DNA from: Aschersonia sp. MBC 622
Taxonomy: Eukaryota; Ascomycota; Sordariomycetes; Hypocreales; Clavicipitaceae
Length of the DNA: 64,000 bases
NCBI GenBank assembly: GCA_030782805.1
Contig: JARJPL010000623.1
Span: forward strand, 1 to 64,000
Direction: 5' to 3'
Below the pieces are notes generated by a model that did not search any database, was not told the DNA's origin, and saw nothing but the letters and a program-made list of their open reading frames with translations. Positions 22,171 to 32,486 of this stretch are shown piece by piece; positions within the stretch are counted from its first letter, which is position 1, and each line of letters opens with the position of its first letter. The translations under genes and the position numbers were made by a program.

Positions 22171-22841
22171 GTGATGCCGCAGGTACAGTGGGTGTACCTG
22201 CGTAGGCTTTTCTTATGCTCTCAGCTATGTTAGGCGTTTGATTTGATTCGAAAGGCGATCAAGAAAAGAAAGCCGTCTGGGAATATAAAACTGCTAGTGA
22301 TTTTCTTCTCTCTCTTTTTTTCTGCTTTTATCCTGTACGTTTACCATTCCACTTTCAACGCCAAAAAAGCGGCCAGCTTGCGCTAGCTAGCTTTGCCAGC
22401 GCAGCCCAAAACAGGGGCCGTGAGTCTTGGTTCTGCGACGGCGGCGGCCGAACAATAAGGGAAATAAAAAAAAATCAGGAGCAGGAAGATTGACAAGCAA
22501 AATGAGAAGAATAACAGAAGCCATGAGAATCAATCTTATCAAGACTAAGTAAGCTACCTACGCGCGAGAGAGGTGTTTTTGGAAAGGGCTTCAACAGCTG
22601 GTCTACGCCCAATGCGTTCGCTGCCTAGCTAGCTGATTGTTGAAGAAGAAAGAACTAAGAAGAGAAGAAAAGGAAAAAAACGATAGAAGAAAAAAAGAAC
22701 TGATCATGATTTCATATCTATATTATACTATATAATTCTGGCATGCTATAAAGACTCTGATATAATAGGGATGCTAGCATTCTCGCATTGCATGTTGATC
22801 GTGTGACGGGCAACACGGGGAACACAGAGAAGAACAAACAA

Positions 22842-23055
22842 ACAACAATAAATCCACAGCAGACGATGAGTGTTCACAGCATGTTGTTGTGCAAGGCGAG
22901 TATCCGAAGAGCCCAAGCTCAACCAAATATTTACACAGCATACGACGAGTGCGCACAGCATGTTGTGTGCGATCCGCAGAATCCAAGCTCAAACAAATAA
23001 ATCCACAGCATAAGACGAGGGCTCACAGCATCTTAAAGCGCAAGGCAGGCATCCG
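22842..23055. repeat. Three-copy diverged tandem repeat, about 70-base unit
   Basis: Copies lie at about 22842-22919, 22920-22989 and 22990-23055. Each has CAA(C/A)(C/A)AAAT, a CACAGCA core, a GACGA-G-G segment, a second CACAGCAT and ends near ATCCRNAGANYCCAAGCT. Copies differ by scattered substitutions and small length changes, so this is an old minisatellite and not a recent duplication. Confidence 0.65.
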
Positions 23056-23140
23056 TAGCTAGGTAGGTAAATTATGCCTACTTTGGATTTAGCCAATGGG
23101 ATCGTAGTATTTCGAGGTAGCTCCTGAAGAAGACTCGCCA

Positions 23141-23449
23141 TCACCTCTCGCCATTGCGCTGGCCAAACCCGTCACCATTACCTCTTCGCACGCCATCTGC
23201 ATCTCTAGCAGCCGTCTCTGGCGGCGTTTCAAGCAGCTCCTCAGAAGTGCTAATAGCAGACTTATTAGCTGTGTTTGGCGGCTTTGTTGGCAGCGTTGTT
23301 GGCAGTGTTGTTGGCAGCGTTGTTGGCAGATGGCGCGTTAATGATGCCGCGAGACTTGGCCCCACTTCGTCTCCGTCGACGTCACTGTATGAGCCCCTTG
23401 TTCCTGTATAGCTGATTGGCTGCACTGGATCCAGGTATTGCGCCAACAT
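23141..23449 (-). other. Possible small open frame with TTLP repeats
   Basis: A minus-strand frame starting MLAQYLDPVQPISYTGTRGS runs 102 codons. It contains a four-times repeated TTLP unit coded by a 12-base repeat (GTTGTTGGCAGC-like, about 23287-23330 on the plus strand). The composition is protein-like but low-complexity, and no homologous family is recognised. It may be a fragment of a degraded gene; I do not claim it is expressed. Confidence 0.25.
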
Positions 23450-24131
23450 TATTTGTAGGTTACCAAGAGGGAACAAAAAAAAAACGGCTCTCGTCGATTC
23501 TCGATACTGTCTTATTAATAATAAATACACGCGAGAGCAAGTAAAGTAGTAATTTTTTTTTTTAAAAAAAAAATATAAGTTATATCTTTAATCATTTTCA
23601 CACTTATCATATATTTTTTTTGTATTTATTTAAACAGTCTATGTCCGGAAAAAACGACGGGTTTAGAAACGAGGTGCTTTCTCAGAAGGGCCGGTTCAAT
23701 ATGTCCCCCACATGGTTACGAGGCGTGTTACCCTCAGTGTAACTTGGCTGCCTAGCCGTGACCTAAATAGGCAGATTTATGCGAAATATTGAAAAATCGA
23801 CAACTTCCGCCTAATTGTATGCAGAACCCTCAGGCGCGCCTCACCACACGCATACAATAAAGGTCAGCTGCGAGGGGGTTCATGTGAGCCTCTTTCCGTA
23901 AACATCATGGCCACGTCCTTTACTGTCACACCACAAGCCGTGTCACATGGTAGATATCTGTTATATAAAGGCAAGCCAGAGGCGAGACTAGACCTCTGAT
24001 CAGAATTCACGATCTCTATCATCACTTCCGTTTCAGTTCGCTACTGCCCTTTCACAACCCTTATTTTCACAACCCTGACCTTGACCCAACAACTTCAAAA
24101 TCCTCACTACTCAACACTTTACTTACTGATC

Positions 24132-25420
24132 ATGTCTCCCACACCCTATTTGCAAAGCATTACCTCTCCGAACGCCTTTAACAATCAGTATCGTACCGAG
24201 AAGGGACGATCGTTCTCAGAACTAAAGAATACACCCGCCAGCGAGTGGGGTCGCAAGGACCTCTTTGCTTGTCGGGTTCTCCCGAAACAGCTCAACCAAC
24301 AACAATCACTTTTAGTGCCTTTTGCGGAGAAGTATGAGCATGGTACAGAAATGACAGCATTTTTGAACGGGCCCACGGATCTAGCGCACTTGGGTGGCAG
24401 CGAGCTCGCCCTGGTGAAGGAATACGGCCACTCTCTGGGGCAGCTTTGGGCCGCCCTGGCGACATTCCTGGGCCCGCCCGAGCGCCGCCAGCTCGTTTCC
24501 CCTCCCGATGATGGTCAAGGCGGTGATGGTAACGGGGATAACGATGACGACGGGAATAACGATGACGACGGGAATAACAACGATGGCGGCGGCGATTACG
24601 CCAGAAGGCCGAAGCGTGCCCGACGCGGCACCAGGCAGGAGGGATTTGTTGACTCGAGCAAGATGGAGATTGAGTCAAGCAGCCCCATCGAGGCATCATC
24701 CCAAAGCACACTCGGCTACGTACACATGGAGAGCCACGCCCTCGCCGAAGGGCCCGAGGACGACACGTTGCGCCTGATTACCTGCGCGCTCCGCCACGTA
24801 CTGTACTTTGCGCCGCCCAACAATGAGCCGAACACAGCCGGCGCCGTCATCGAGGTCCATGACGCCAAGATAAGGCTCGCGGCGATAACTGGCTCCCACT
24901 CGCTCGTCGCCGTGGACGACGGCGGCTTGTGCCTGCGAAAGCCCCTAGTGTTGGCCAGCCACGGCGACCCGCAAAAGCCTCAAAGGTTGGTGTACATGAC
25001 GGCCAATGATCACGTCCTGATGCTGGAACCAAGAGGAGACTGCAGTGCTTCCAAGAGGGCCGACCGATCATATCCGACTCCTGCCTCGCGCAAATGACTT
25101 GCCAGGCTTTGACCTGGAAATTTGCGAACGTGGGATCCTACGACAGGTACGTTGAATTTGGCGAAATGACTTGTCCACTGCGAGTGATTGTTGGGCTGCT
25201 TCTAACTCTTTATAGCATCTTCATCCTGCATGCAGCGCAGAATTATTTCTGCTTTCTTCGATTTGACATTTCCGTCGACTACCTGGGGGATATACAGTCA
25301 GAGGAGCCTGAGCTCTTCTTAAACGTGTATCACACTCCGTGGTACAGCCTGGGCCAGAAAGGTGGCCGGACCTATTTCGCAGATACACTGTGTTCTATCA
25401 TGAAGTGGGCAATGTCTTAG
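24132..25420 (+). pseudogene. Frameshifted gene of an unknown fungal protein family
   Basis: The frame opens at ATG 24132 (MSPTPYLQSITSPNAFNNQY) and runs to 25028. There the sequence shifts by one base: before the shift it reads ANDHVLMLE, and after it, in the next frame, KRRLQCFQEGRPIISDSC then LAQMTCQALTWKF. Both sides are strongly protein-like and the second continues to an intron, 25147-25215 (GTACGT...TAG), and a last exon reading SIFILHAAQNYFCFLRFDI to a stop at 25418-25420. Together this resembles a family of uncharacterised Sordariomycete proteins. Residues about 145-175 are a D/N/G-rich low-complexity tract (GDNDDDGNNDDDGNN) encoded by a short tandem repeat, followed by a basic patch RRPKRARRGTR. 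A single-base loss explains everything; a sequencing error would do so too. A TATATAAAGG box lies about 165 bases upstream of the start. Confidence 0.6.
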
Positions 25421-26264
25421 GGCACACCTATGGGGGGCGAGCTCAACCTTGGTCGAAGTGGGGCAAAATGGCAGAAAAAAGATGCTCTATTGCAGATGTG
25501 TAACAGCTGCTCTAATTATTTAGTATACACCTAGCATATGCCTACTATTTATTGGGAATATACAGATATATTAGGCTATGTACTCTGGCGCTAGTTATTA
25601 ACTCTAGCGCTGTTAACTCTAGCGCTGTTAACTCTAGCGCTGTTGACGCTGGCAGCTGGTGTCACCTATACTAGGTAGGCACCCCTTATTTAGCGGGCAC
25701 CCACTTCCACAATACAACATCCTTACCTGTGCCTGACAGCTGGCTGTTCACTCTGGCGCTGTTGACTCTCATTTTATCAAGGCATATTCCCTATATTTTC
25801 TAGGCAAATGCCTTGTATACTCTGATATATATAGTAATTACTTATCTAGCAAATGCAGCATCGAGTAAAGGCCATAGCCTGGCCCACGAATTGTTTGAAA
25901 ACTCTTGGGCTGTAGTTGACAATTTCAAAGATCCCTCCGAGACATGGAGTTTGTGACGATTCCTCTACCGTCACGCCAATAGGCAAGAGACTAAATTCCG
26001 TACGAGCATGCAACGGGATCCCAACTAAGGCTTATAGTTTACGCGATACAACGTATTAGTTCTATGAGGGGTGAATACTTTATCTAATAAATGGAAAAAA
26101 AAAAAAAAAAGCTGATTCAAAGTCAAGCGCACCGCCCTAGTCCAATCTGTCTCGAAAAAAATCAATTTGTCTCGCTTTTTTTTCCGTTGGGACCAATTAA
26201 ACAAACCCACCATCGAGATTGTTTTTTATCCCAAACTTGTCATCGTGGACAACAACAAGATTTT
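25421..26264. other. AT-rich intergenic stretch with short repeats
   Basis: Separates the frameshifted gene from the convergent 601-residue gene. It holds the 15-base tandem repeat listed separately, TACTAGGTAGGCACC near 25669, and a poly-A run at 26095-26110. No coding sequence recognised. Confidence 0.45.
25601..25645. repeat. Three tandem 15-base units ACTCTAGCGCTGTTA
   Basis: Exact or near-exact units at 25601-25615, 25616-25630 and 25631-25645 (last base changed). Related single copies with CTGGCGCTGTTGACTCT lie near 25753-25770. AGCGCT inside the unit is a palindrome. Confidence 0.75.
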
Positions 26265-28070
26265 TTACATGCTCGAGCCCGAGCCAACTGGCCGACCGGT
26301 AAACTCGCGACGCCCTGCCGCGTATCCGCCGGGACGCGCGGGCGAGCGCAGCGCCAGAGACTGCAGCTTGTCAACAGTTCCCAGTAGACGCACAGGGCCA
26401 AGGCGCGAGCTACGCTGCTTTGCCGAGGCGGGCATGTCCTTTGATGACGGGAGAGGCGGCGCGCACGCTGTCGCAAGAGACGTCATCCATCGTCTGGGCT
26501 GCGGCGCCTTTCGGGATACGCTTGTCGCGGCGCCGTTGGTGTTGGTGTTGGTGTTGGTGTCGGTGGTGGAGGTGGGCTGCCGAATCGGTTGACTTGATGC
26601 TTGCTGACCACCCATCTGCAGAACCAGACGCACGATGCGCGGCAGCCTATACAGCGCATCCACGGATGGCTGAGCTCGGTAGGCATTGTATGCTTCCTGG
26701 GCACCCAGCATTTCCACAATCTCGGCCGCGAGCTCCGCGGTGCCAGAGGGCTCCGGCTCCGGCAGCGGCGATGATGATGATGATGATGATGATGTTGTTG
26801 TTGTTGTTGTTGTTGTTGATGATGATGATGTCGTCCCGTCGTCGGTCAAGCTTCCCCGCACGCCTTCCATGACCGCCATCATCATGCAGAGCGTGGTTTT
26901 GCCCACCGGCAGCCTGAGTCCCCAGGAGCGCTCTCGGTAGCGATCCAGCACGTCAACCATGGACGAGCTGGCCATGACGTACGGTCGGAGGACGCAGAGA
27001 AACAGCTGGGGCAGGACGCTTTCGCCATAGTCGAGAATCGACCCAATCAGGTGTCCCCGTCCCTGGAGCTCGCCCGTCTTGTCGGCCAGGGCCACCTCGG
27101 TGAAGCTGCCGGCGCCGAGTCTGGTCGCGCGCTTGCAAAAGTCCAGCACGAGGGCGCTGTTGTAGCAGTAAATACCGACAGCGCCCGCGAGGCTATCCTG
27201 AAAGGGCAGTCCCGCGTACGCGCATAGACAGAAGCCGACAAACGGCGTCATGGCGGCCTCGGCGCGGAGCATGTAGTGTGCCGTCGTATCCCAGTCATTG
27301 AAGACGTTCTTGTCCTTTTCCACAAGACCCACGTAGGCCAGCTTCTCGCGGTTCTGGAGAAAGACGCTCGAGTGCAGGGCGTCCCGAGCGAGGGCCAGCC
27401 AGTTGGCAGCGTCGTCTCTTCCGCCGCACTCGACGACGCATTCGTCCCAAAGATCACCTAGCCTACGCCCAAGGTACACGGTCGTCTCTAGAGATGCCAC
27501 GGGACAGAGAAACTCGTCCACACCAATGCAGAATGCCATCAACAGCGTCAGCGCCGGTCGGGATGTCGGAGAGCCCGGCAATAACTGCTGCAAGAAGTGA
27601 ATGCTGTCGCGGAGGGAATAAAATTGCTCAGACGCCGGTGCTGACTTTGGAAAGAGTTCCTCGGGCGCGCGTGATATCATGTCGGCTTCGCCGGGGAGCT
27701 CCTCGTCCATCCAGTGGCGGACCAGCTCCGCGACGCGGCCAGCAGAGTCTTGTAAATCGAGAGACTCTGACCAGGTCGCGGTGCCCGCCAATTCATCGAT
27801 AAACGTGCCGTTACCCTGCAACAATCTCGCCGCCCACGGGCCGGTGGCTCGGAGCGCTCCGAGAGGCGCGACGCTCGGGTCGAAGCGCTCTCCTCCCTTG
27901 TGCTCGGATACCGGGTTGTCGGCGAGAACACGTCGAGTGTCACCTTGAAGAAATGCGACATCGTATCCGACGGTCGCGACATAGTTTAAGGCGGATTCAA
28001 AGTCTCCAGAGCTGGGGACTCTTTTGAGTGAGGCAACCGTCATGTTGGGCGTATGTTCCCTCACTTCCAT
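26265..28070 (-). CDS. Unrecognised 601-residue protein beside a P450
   Basis: One uninterrupted exon, MEVREHTPNMTVASLKRVPS to the end. I do not recognise the family. Residues about 130-400 look like a compact all-helical domain with several cysteine-rich helices (FVGFCLCAYAGLPFQDS, GIYCYNSALVLDFCKRATRL, LFLCVLRPYVMASSSMVDVL). Size and helical pattern would be compatible with a terpene-synthase-like fold, but there is no DDxxD or NSE/DTE metal motif that I can defend, so no enzyme name is given. Residues about 410-435 are Ser/Thr homopolymer runs, coded by ATG/TTG trinucleotide repeats, followed by a second short helical block. The C-terminus carries a TDTNTNTNTN stretch and basic patches. 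No signal peptide. The gene is head-to-head with the cytochrome P450 at 29387, separated by 1.3 kb. Confidence 0.65.
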   Translation of the reverse strand: MEVREHTPNMTVASLKRVPSSGDFESALNYVATVGYDVAFLQGDTRRVLADNPVSEHKGGERFDPSVAPLGALRATGPWAARLLQGNGTFIDELAGTATWSESLDLQDSAGRVAELVRHWMDEELPGEADMISRAPEELFPKSAPASEQFYSLRDSIHFLQQLLPGSPTSRPALTLLMAFCIGVDEFLCPVASLETTVYLGRRLGDLWDECVVECGGRDDAANWLALARDALHSSVFLQNREKLAYVGLVEKDKNVFNDWDTTAHYMLRAEAAMTPFVGFCLCAYAGLPFQDSLAGAVGIYCYNSALVLDFCKRATRLGAGSFTEVALADKTGELQGRGHLIGSILDYGESVLPQLFLCVLRPYVMASSSMVDVLDRYRERSWGLRLPVGKTTLCMMMAVMEGVRGSLTDDGTTSSSSTTTTTTTTSSSSSSSSPLPEPEPSGTAELAAEIVEMLGAQEAYNAYRAQPSVDALYRLPRIVRLVLQMGGQQASSQPIRQPTSTTDTNTNTNTNGAATSVSRKAPQPRRWMTSLATACAPPLPSSKDMPASAKQRSSRLGPVRLLGTVDKLQSLALRSPARPGGYAAGRREFTGRPVGSGSSM

Positions 28071-29386
28071 AACGCGCTAAACTTGGAGCTTTTGTCTTTT
28101 TTTGATGGCGGCTACTTAATCAATCAGAGATGATGAATGTAAAACTATGATTGCGATTCAAGAAGCGATAGGTAAAAGCTGGGTCCCAATCTAATGGCAC
28201 GATTTGCAGGGGAGGGGGGGGGGGGGTGGGAGGTTGTTTCGAACTTACGCCTTGGAGCGACTGCTTTAAGTTAGCGACGGGGAAGAAGGGAAAGAGATCT
28301 AGAAAGTGCCAAAAGAGCATCTTGGCCGCATTCCAAGAGACTGCAAAGAAAAAAAATAGAAAATTGTTTGGGCAGTTTGGGCGTGTCCATTGGTCAGGCA
28401 ACCCATCGTAAGAGCTCGATGGAGAGGCCCCCATCGGTTGCAAGAGCCAACCTTGATTCTTGTTTCAGCAAATGACAGATGCCTGGGCTCCATAACGAAA
28501 CCCGCAAAATAAGCAACACTAGCAAAGATGCATAGGAAAGAGAGTTTTTGTTTGTATTTGATAAAACCTTGGCATAGTTAGAGCAAAGATGTTGGGTTGG
28601 CAAGTCGCGAAAACGAAGTGTGGGGGACTTGTCACTTGGGTGAGTACTCTGTATGGTATGAATGTAGTTTTGTGATAAACAGGGCAACTTTCCGGTTTAT
28701 TTCCACGACTTTTGCGTAGCCATGATGACGATGAAGAGCCATGAGGCCAACCAAGTTTGTTTTGTTTTGTTGAGTTTTGAGACGGTGACCTGGAAGCTTC
28801 GGCCCCCCAGGGTCATAGATGGTTGGAGCAAGGCATAGTAGAAGAGCGAATATAGTTTTATCCCCAGCCGTTATGAATGTGACGTGATTTTGTGGATCAA
28901 TTTTTAGGACTATCGGTCCGCCCCGTATTAGCAAAATGCGGCAAATGGCAAACGGCCCACACACACCATTTAATCTATTCATGCATTCCTTTCTGGCACA
29001 GGGCTTGAGGGCTTGAGGGCTTGAGGGCTTGATCAAGGCCGCGCCTGCCCGGCCAGTCAAATGGTACATAGTATGGTACTCGGACAAAAGTATCTTTATC
29101 AAATCCTCAAAAGGTCTTGTCTGCAGGGCTAGCAGACGTTGGGACAGTGCATGTCGTTCAGCTCGTCTGCAGATGGGTGTGCACAATGCATCACAGATGT
29201 TGATATATCATGTCTGCACATCTTGGCCTCGAGTGGTCAACGAGGCTCTATAAAGAGCCTTGATCATTTCCAGGTCAAACGAAAGGACGCTTCTTCACTC
29301 TTGTTCTACTCTGTTCTTTCTGCTCTGACACTGATCCGTCAAACTTGATCACAACACACTTCTTCAACTGGCCGTGGCAAATCAAC
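28071..29386. promoter_or_regulatory. Divergent promoter region between the unknown gene and the P450
   Basis: This 1.3-kb gap lies 5' of both neighbours. On the P450 side a TATAAA box at 29249-29254 sits inside the palindrome AGGCTCTATAAAGAGCCT (29243-29260), about 130 bases before the start codon. On the other side a G-rich run lies near 28211-28230. The repeat GGGCTTGA is present four times at 29001-29032. No coding frame with protein-like character was found. Confidence 0.5.
29001..29032. repeat. Four tandem 8-base units GGGCTTGA
   Basis: Units at 29001, 29009, 29017 and 29025, all exact, located about 350 bases upstream of the P450 start. Confidence 0.8.
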
Positions 29387-31076
29387 ATGAGCATCCTGGC
29401 CAGCCTTGATGGGCTCTCTCTGAGCCCATCAACCATCTTCTTGGCGGTCTTTATTGGGCTGTTGCTCGTCGACCAGCTCATCTTCTGGGGTAGCGGTGGG
29501 TATTCGCTCCCACCCGGCCCCATGCGGCTTCCTTTGATAGGCAATCTGCTGGACCTCCCACCCAAAGGGGAGCCAGAATTCCAGCATTGGCTCAAGCACA
29601 ACGAGCGCTACGGTCCAATCAGCTCCGTTCATATCATGGGACAGACCATCATCATCATTCACGGCAGAGACGCCGCCTGGTATCTCTTGCAAAAGTGTTC
29701 CAAGAGTACTTCGTCGCGGCCGCACTTGGAGTTTGCCCAGAGCATGTGCGGCTACGACAATCTTTTGGCGTCGCAAAAGTATGAAGACAGTAGCTTTCGC
29801 CCTCGTCGCCGGCTCGTTCACCAGCACCTCGGTACGCCGGCGGCGTCGGAGCGGTACAAGTCGCTTCACCAAGAGCAGGCTGGCATATTGATCCAGCGGT
29901 TGCGAGAATCGCCTGAGAAGCTGGGAGATCATCTCAAAAGGTACATGGCCGCAAACAATCTCCATCCATCTTCAGAGCAAAAGTCATATATGAGTCTAGT
30001 TATTATTTTATTAATCAAAGCCATTATTATACAGCTTCGCGTCCGCCATCGTTCTCGAGGCAACATATGGATATACGCTCGAGTCTGTCGCTGACCCGCT
30101 TGTTACGCTTCTGCACCGCATGATCGACCAAATCAAGGAGGCATTCATGCCCATGGCATGGGTCGTTGATGTTTTGCCGGCCCTGCAGCACCTTCCTGAC
30201 TGGCTGCCGGGCATGTCTTTCAAGAAGAAAGCGCGAGAGCACAGACAGACCATGAACGAGGTGGCCGACATGCCCTACGCATTCGTCCAAGAGCAGATGC
30301 AGAAGGGCATCCATCGTCCATCGTACGTCTCCAGCATACTCGAGACCGACACCGCCAACTCGGACGACGATCAAGGCAGCTTCGATGCCGGGCCCCCGGT
30401 CCGCCCCACCGAGGAGAGCGACATCAAGTATACAGCCGCCACCATGTACGGCGCCGGGGTCGAGACGTCCACGTCGACCCTCGAGGCCTTTGCATTGGCC
30501 ATGGTGCTGTTCCCAGACGTGCAGCGCAAGGCGCAGCAAGAGATTGACAGCGTCGTCGGCCCAGACCGCCTGCCGAGCCCGCAAGACCGCGCCAGGCTGC
30601 CCTACACCTCGAACGTGGTAACGGAGCTTCTCCGGTGGTGGCCCGTGCTGCCAATGGGCGTCGTGCACACGGCCCAGGAAGACATCATGTACAGGGACTA
30701 TCTGATCCCAAAGGGCGCGATCCTGATGCCCATGGTATGGTGGTTCTGCCACGATCCGGCGTGCTATGCAGATCCAGCCAAGTTTGACCCGGACCGCTTC
30801 TCCAAGGCTGGCAGCAACGAGCCCGACCCGAGGGGGGTAGTTTTCGGATTCGCTCGCCGCATATGCCCCGGAAGGTTCTTTGCCGATTCTAGCCTCTTCA
30901 TGGCTATTTCGCACATTCTAGCGACTTTGCACATTACGAATGACGTGGATGAAAAAGGTCGGCCAAAAGTGGCCGAGATTCGTCATACCCCGTCCGTCGC
31001 ATCCCGGCCAGTCGAGTTTCCGTTCAAGATTGTTCCAAGAAACGCCGAGCATACAGTGGTTTCCAATGCTGTCTAA
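29387..31076 (+). CDS. Cytochrome P450 monooxygenase
   Basis: Two exons, 29387-29940 and 30035-31076, joined across GTACAT...CAG; 531 residues. The join restores GDHLKS-FASAIVLEATYGY, the normal helix E/F area. The N-terminal anchor STIFLAVFIGLLLVDQLIFW is followed by the proline hinge LPPGPMRLPLIGNLL. Further landmarks: I-helix YGAGVETSTST (E in place of the usual D), ExxR in ELLRWWP, FDPDRF, and the haem-cysteine loop FGFARRICPGRFF with the Cys ligand near residue 475. Overall layout resembles the CYP64/OrdA-type family that oxidises aromatic polyketides and related products, but family level only. It is an ER-membrane haem enzyme needing P450 reductase. Its head-to-head neighbour of unknown function is the only candidate partner; no PKS, NRPS or terpene synthase core gene is recognisable nearby. 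Confidence 0.93.
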
Positions 31077-31123
31077 ATTCGTATTCAATAGCTACAGAAA
31101 GTATTTTGCCCAACTCGAGTACC

Positions 31124-31285
31124 AGATTGTAATTGAATAATTTTTAGTATTAATTAATGCAGATTGTGATGAGATGATTCTAGATGCAGATTATTATTGA
31201 ATAACCCTAGTATTAATAAATGCAGATTGCAATTAGATGATTCTAGATACAGATTATTATTGAACAATCCTAGTAATAAGGATAC
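31124..31285. repeat. AT-rich tandem repeat downstream of the P450, about 63-base unit
   Basis: Units begin AGATT(G/A)T at 31124, 31188 and 31251 (the last partial). Each has ATTGAATAA...TAGTATTAAT, ATGCAGATTG and GATGATTCTAGAT. The array starts 48 bases after the P450 stop, so it may lie in the 3' untranslated region. Confidence 0.65.
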
Positions 31286-31368
31286 TCGGAGTATTATTCC
31301 AAGATGGCATTGTGACGCCCCAAAGATCAACCAGGCTCCCCATCTTCATCTCAGCTCGTCCATCAATG

Positions 31369-31464
31369 TGATGTGTCAATGCCATGTGCTTCGAGCCAAG
31401 CAACACCATGGGAGTCTGTACGGGTATATTATGATGTGTCAATGCCATGTGCTTGGAGCTAAGC
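31369..31464. repeat. 33-base direct repeat, two copies
   Basis: The copies at 31369-31401 and 31432-31464 share TGATGTGTCAATGCCATGTG and the following CTT(C/G)GAGC(C/T)AAGC, with two mismatches in 33 bases. Their starts are 63 bases apart, the same period as the AT-rich array before it. Confidence 0.7.
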
Positions 31465-32310
31465 GACTGCAGGGATCCTGCATGCATGGCATCCATCCGG
31501 ACGACTCTGCGGCGCCTGATCAGTCTCCTGCACCTGTAATCCGCAGGGCCTATCATATCACAAAGCGACAGCCTGTCTGAGGTAATTGAGACAGCATATA
31601 CTGTGCACCATTAAATATGACAGCGGGCCGGTAGCGGTCCAAACTACGCGACCTCGGCTGGGTACATTGGGGTCGGGTACCTCAACAACGAGCATCAGTT
31701 TTTAGTAGTAGGGCAAGTAGGGGTCGCCTGCCGGCGAGGGCTGTCGGCGGCATTGCCAACTCATCACTGTTGCAAAACTTCATGTTCTGACGCCCTGGTA
31801 AAAAAGCATGGCTGTTCAGCTTTTGCGCCATATGGCGCACAACAAAATAACACATGACCGTTGTCACCGCCACAACGCAGTCGTACAACGGCCAAAAGCA
31901 TTTCGTTGTTTTTTTGGGGAATTTGTGGCATCATGAGAAAGAGAGAGAGAGAGAGGGAGGGAGAGAGCCCTCGTCTGATATTCTCCCCGTCTGATATTCT
32001 CCCCACGTCCCACACACACCGGCAGCAGGTCGTGGTGGGCTCACTTCGTCACCAACATGTGGCTGCTGCAGCCGTCCGTAACTCCGCATAACCAAATACG
32101 GCTGCTAATTGGGGTGGTGGTAGTCAAAACCGTCAAATCCAAGATAGCCAGAGCCTCAGAGCTCGGGCAAATGGAGCCAAGAGCGGCAGAAAAAAAACGG
32201 CAGCTCAGCTGCAGGGCCTTTGCAGATGCGCTGTAGGTACCCGGCCATTTCGTAGATTTTAATCAAAAGCTGTTCTCGGTCAATAGCGTTGTGGGCGTGT
32301 TTTGGTGTCC

Positions 32311-32383
32311 TCTCTCTCTCTTTCTCTCTCTCTCTTTCTCTCCCTTTCTCTCTCTCTCTCTCCTTTCTCTTTCTCTCTCTTCT
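32311..32383. repeat. CT-rich microsatellite-like tract
   Basis: About 73 bases composed almost only of CT dinucleotides with T-runs (CTCTCTCTTTCTCTCTCTCT pattern). Confidence 0.8.
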
Positions 32384-32441
32384 CGAATCTTCACCGCAGT
32401 CATGGCCACCTCATCGCCATCGTGGGCTGACTAAAGTATTG

Positions 32442-32486
32442 GCTGAGGATTCACTAGCTGAGGATTCACTAGCTGAGGATTTACTA
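32442..32486. repeat. Three tandem 15-base units GCTGAGGATTCACTA
   Basis: Units at 32442-32456, 32457-32471 and 32472-32486 (third with TTTACTA), followed by a more diverged GCTGTTGATTGACT. Confidence 0.75.

Larger units (their letters stand above)
22171..24131. other. AT-rich, repeat-containing intergenic stretch
   Basis: Nearly 2 kb without a convincing gene. It contains a (GAAGAA)-type purine run (22640-22700), the minisatellite at 22842-23055, a poly-A/T tract at 23550-23640, and a possible minus-strand small frame at 23141-23449. A TATATAAAGG sequence near 23961-23970 is the likely promoter of the plus-strand relic gene that starts at 24132. The AT content suggests decayed repeat sequence, but no transposon ends or transposase motif were recognised. 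Confidence 0.5.

Noticed and set aside
22842..23055. CRISPR-like array
   Set aside because: Copies are contiguous, without unique spacers, and the genome is eukaryotic; it is a minisatellite.
22171..24131. Degraded transposon in the AT-rich stretch
   Set aside because: No terminal inverted or long terminal repeats, target-site duplication or transposase/reverse-transcriptase motif was found.
25020..25035. Programmed ribosomal frameshift as an explanation for the broken frame at 24-25 kb
   Set aside because: No slippery heptamer (X XXY YYZ) or downstream stem is apparent; a simple one-base loss or sequence error is more economical.
30027..30914. 295-codon minus-strand frame over the P450
   Set aside because: The plus strand carries all P450 landmarks; this is an antisense shadow.
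26265..31076. Calling the 601-residue protein a terpene synthase because of the adjacent P450
   Set aside because: No DDxxD/E or NSE metal-binding motif could be placed; the assignment would rest on context alone.
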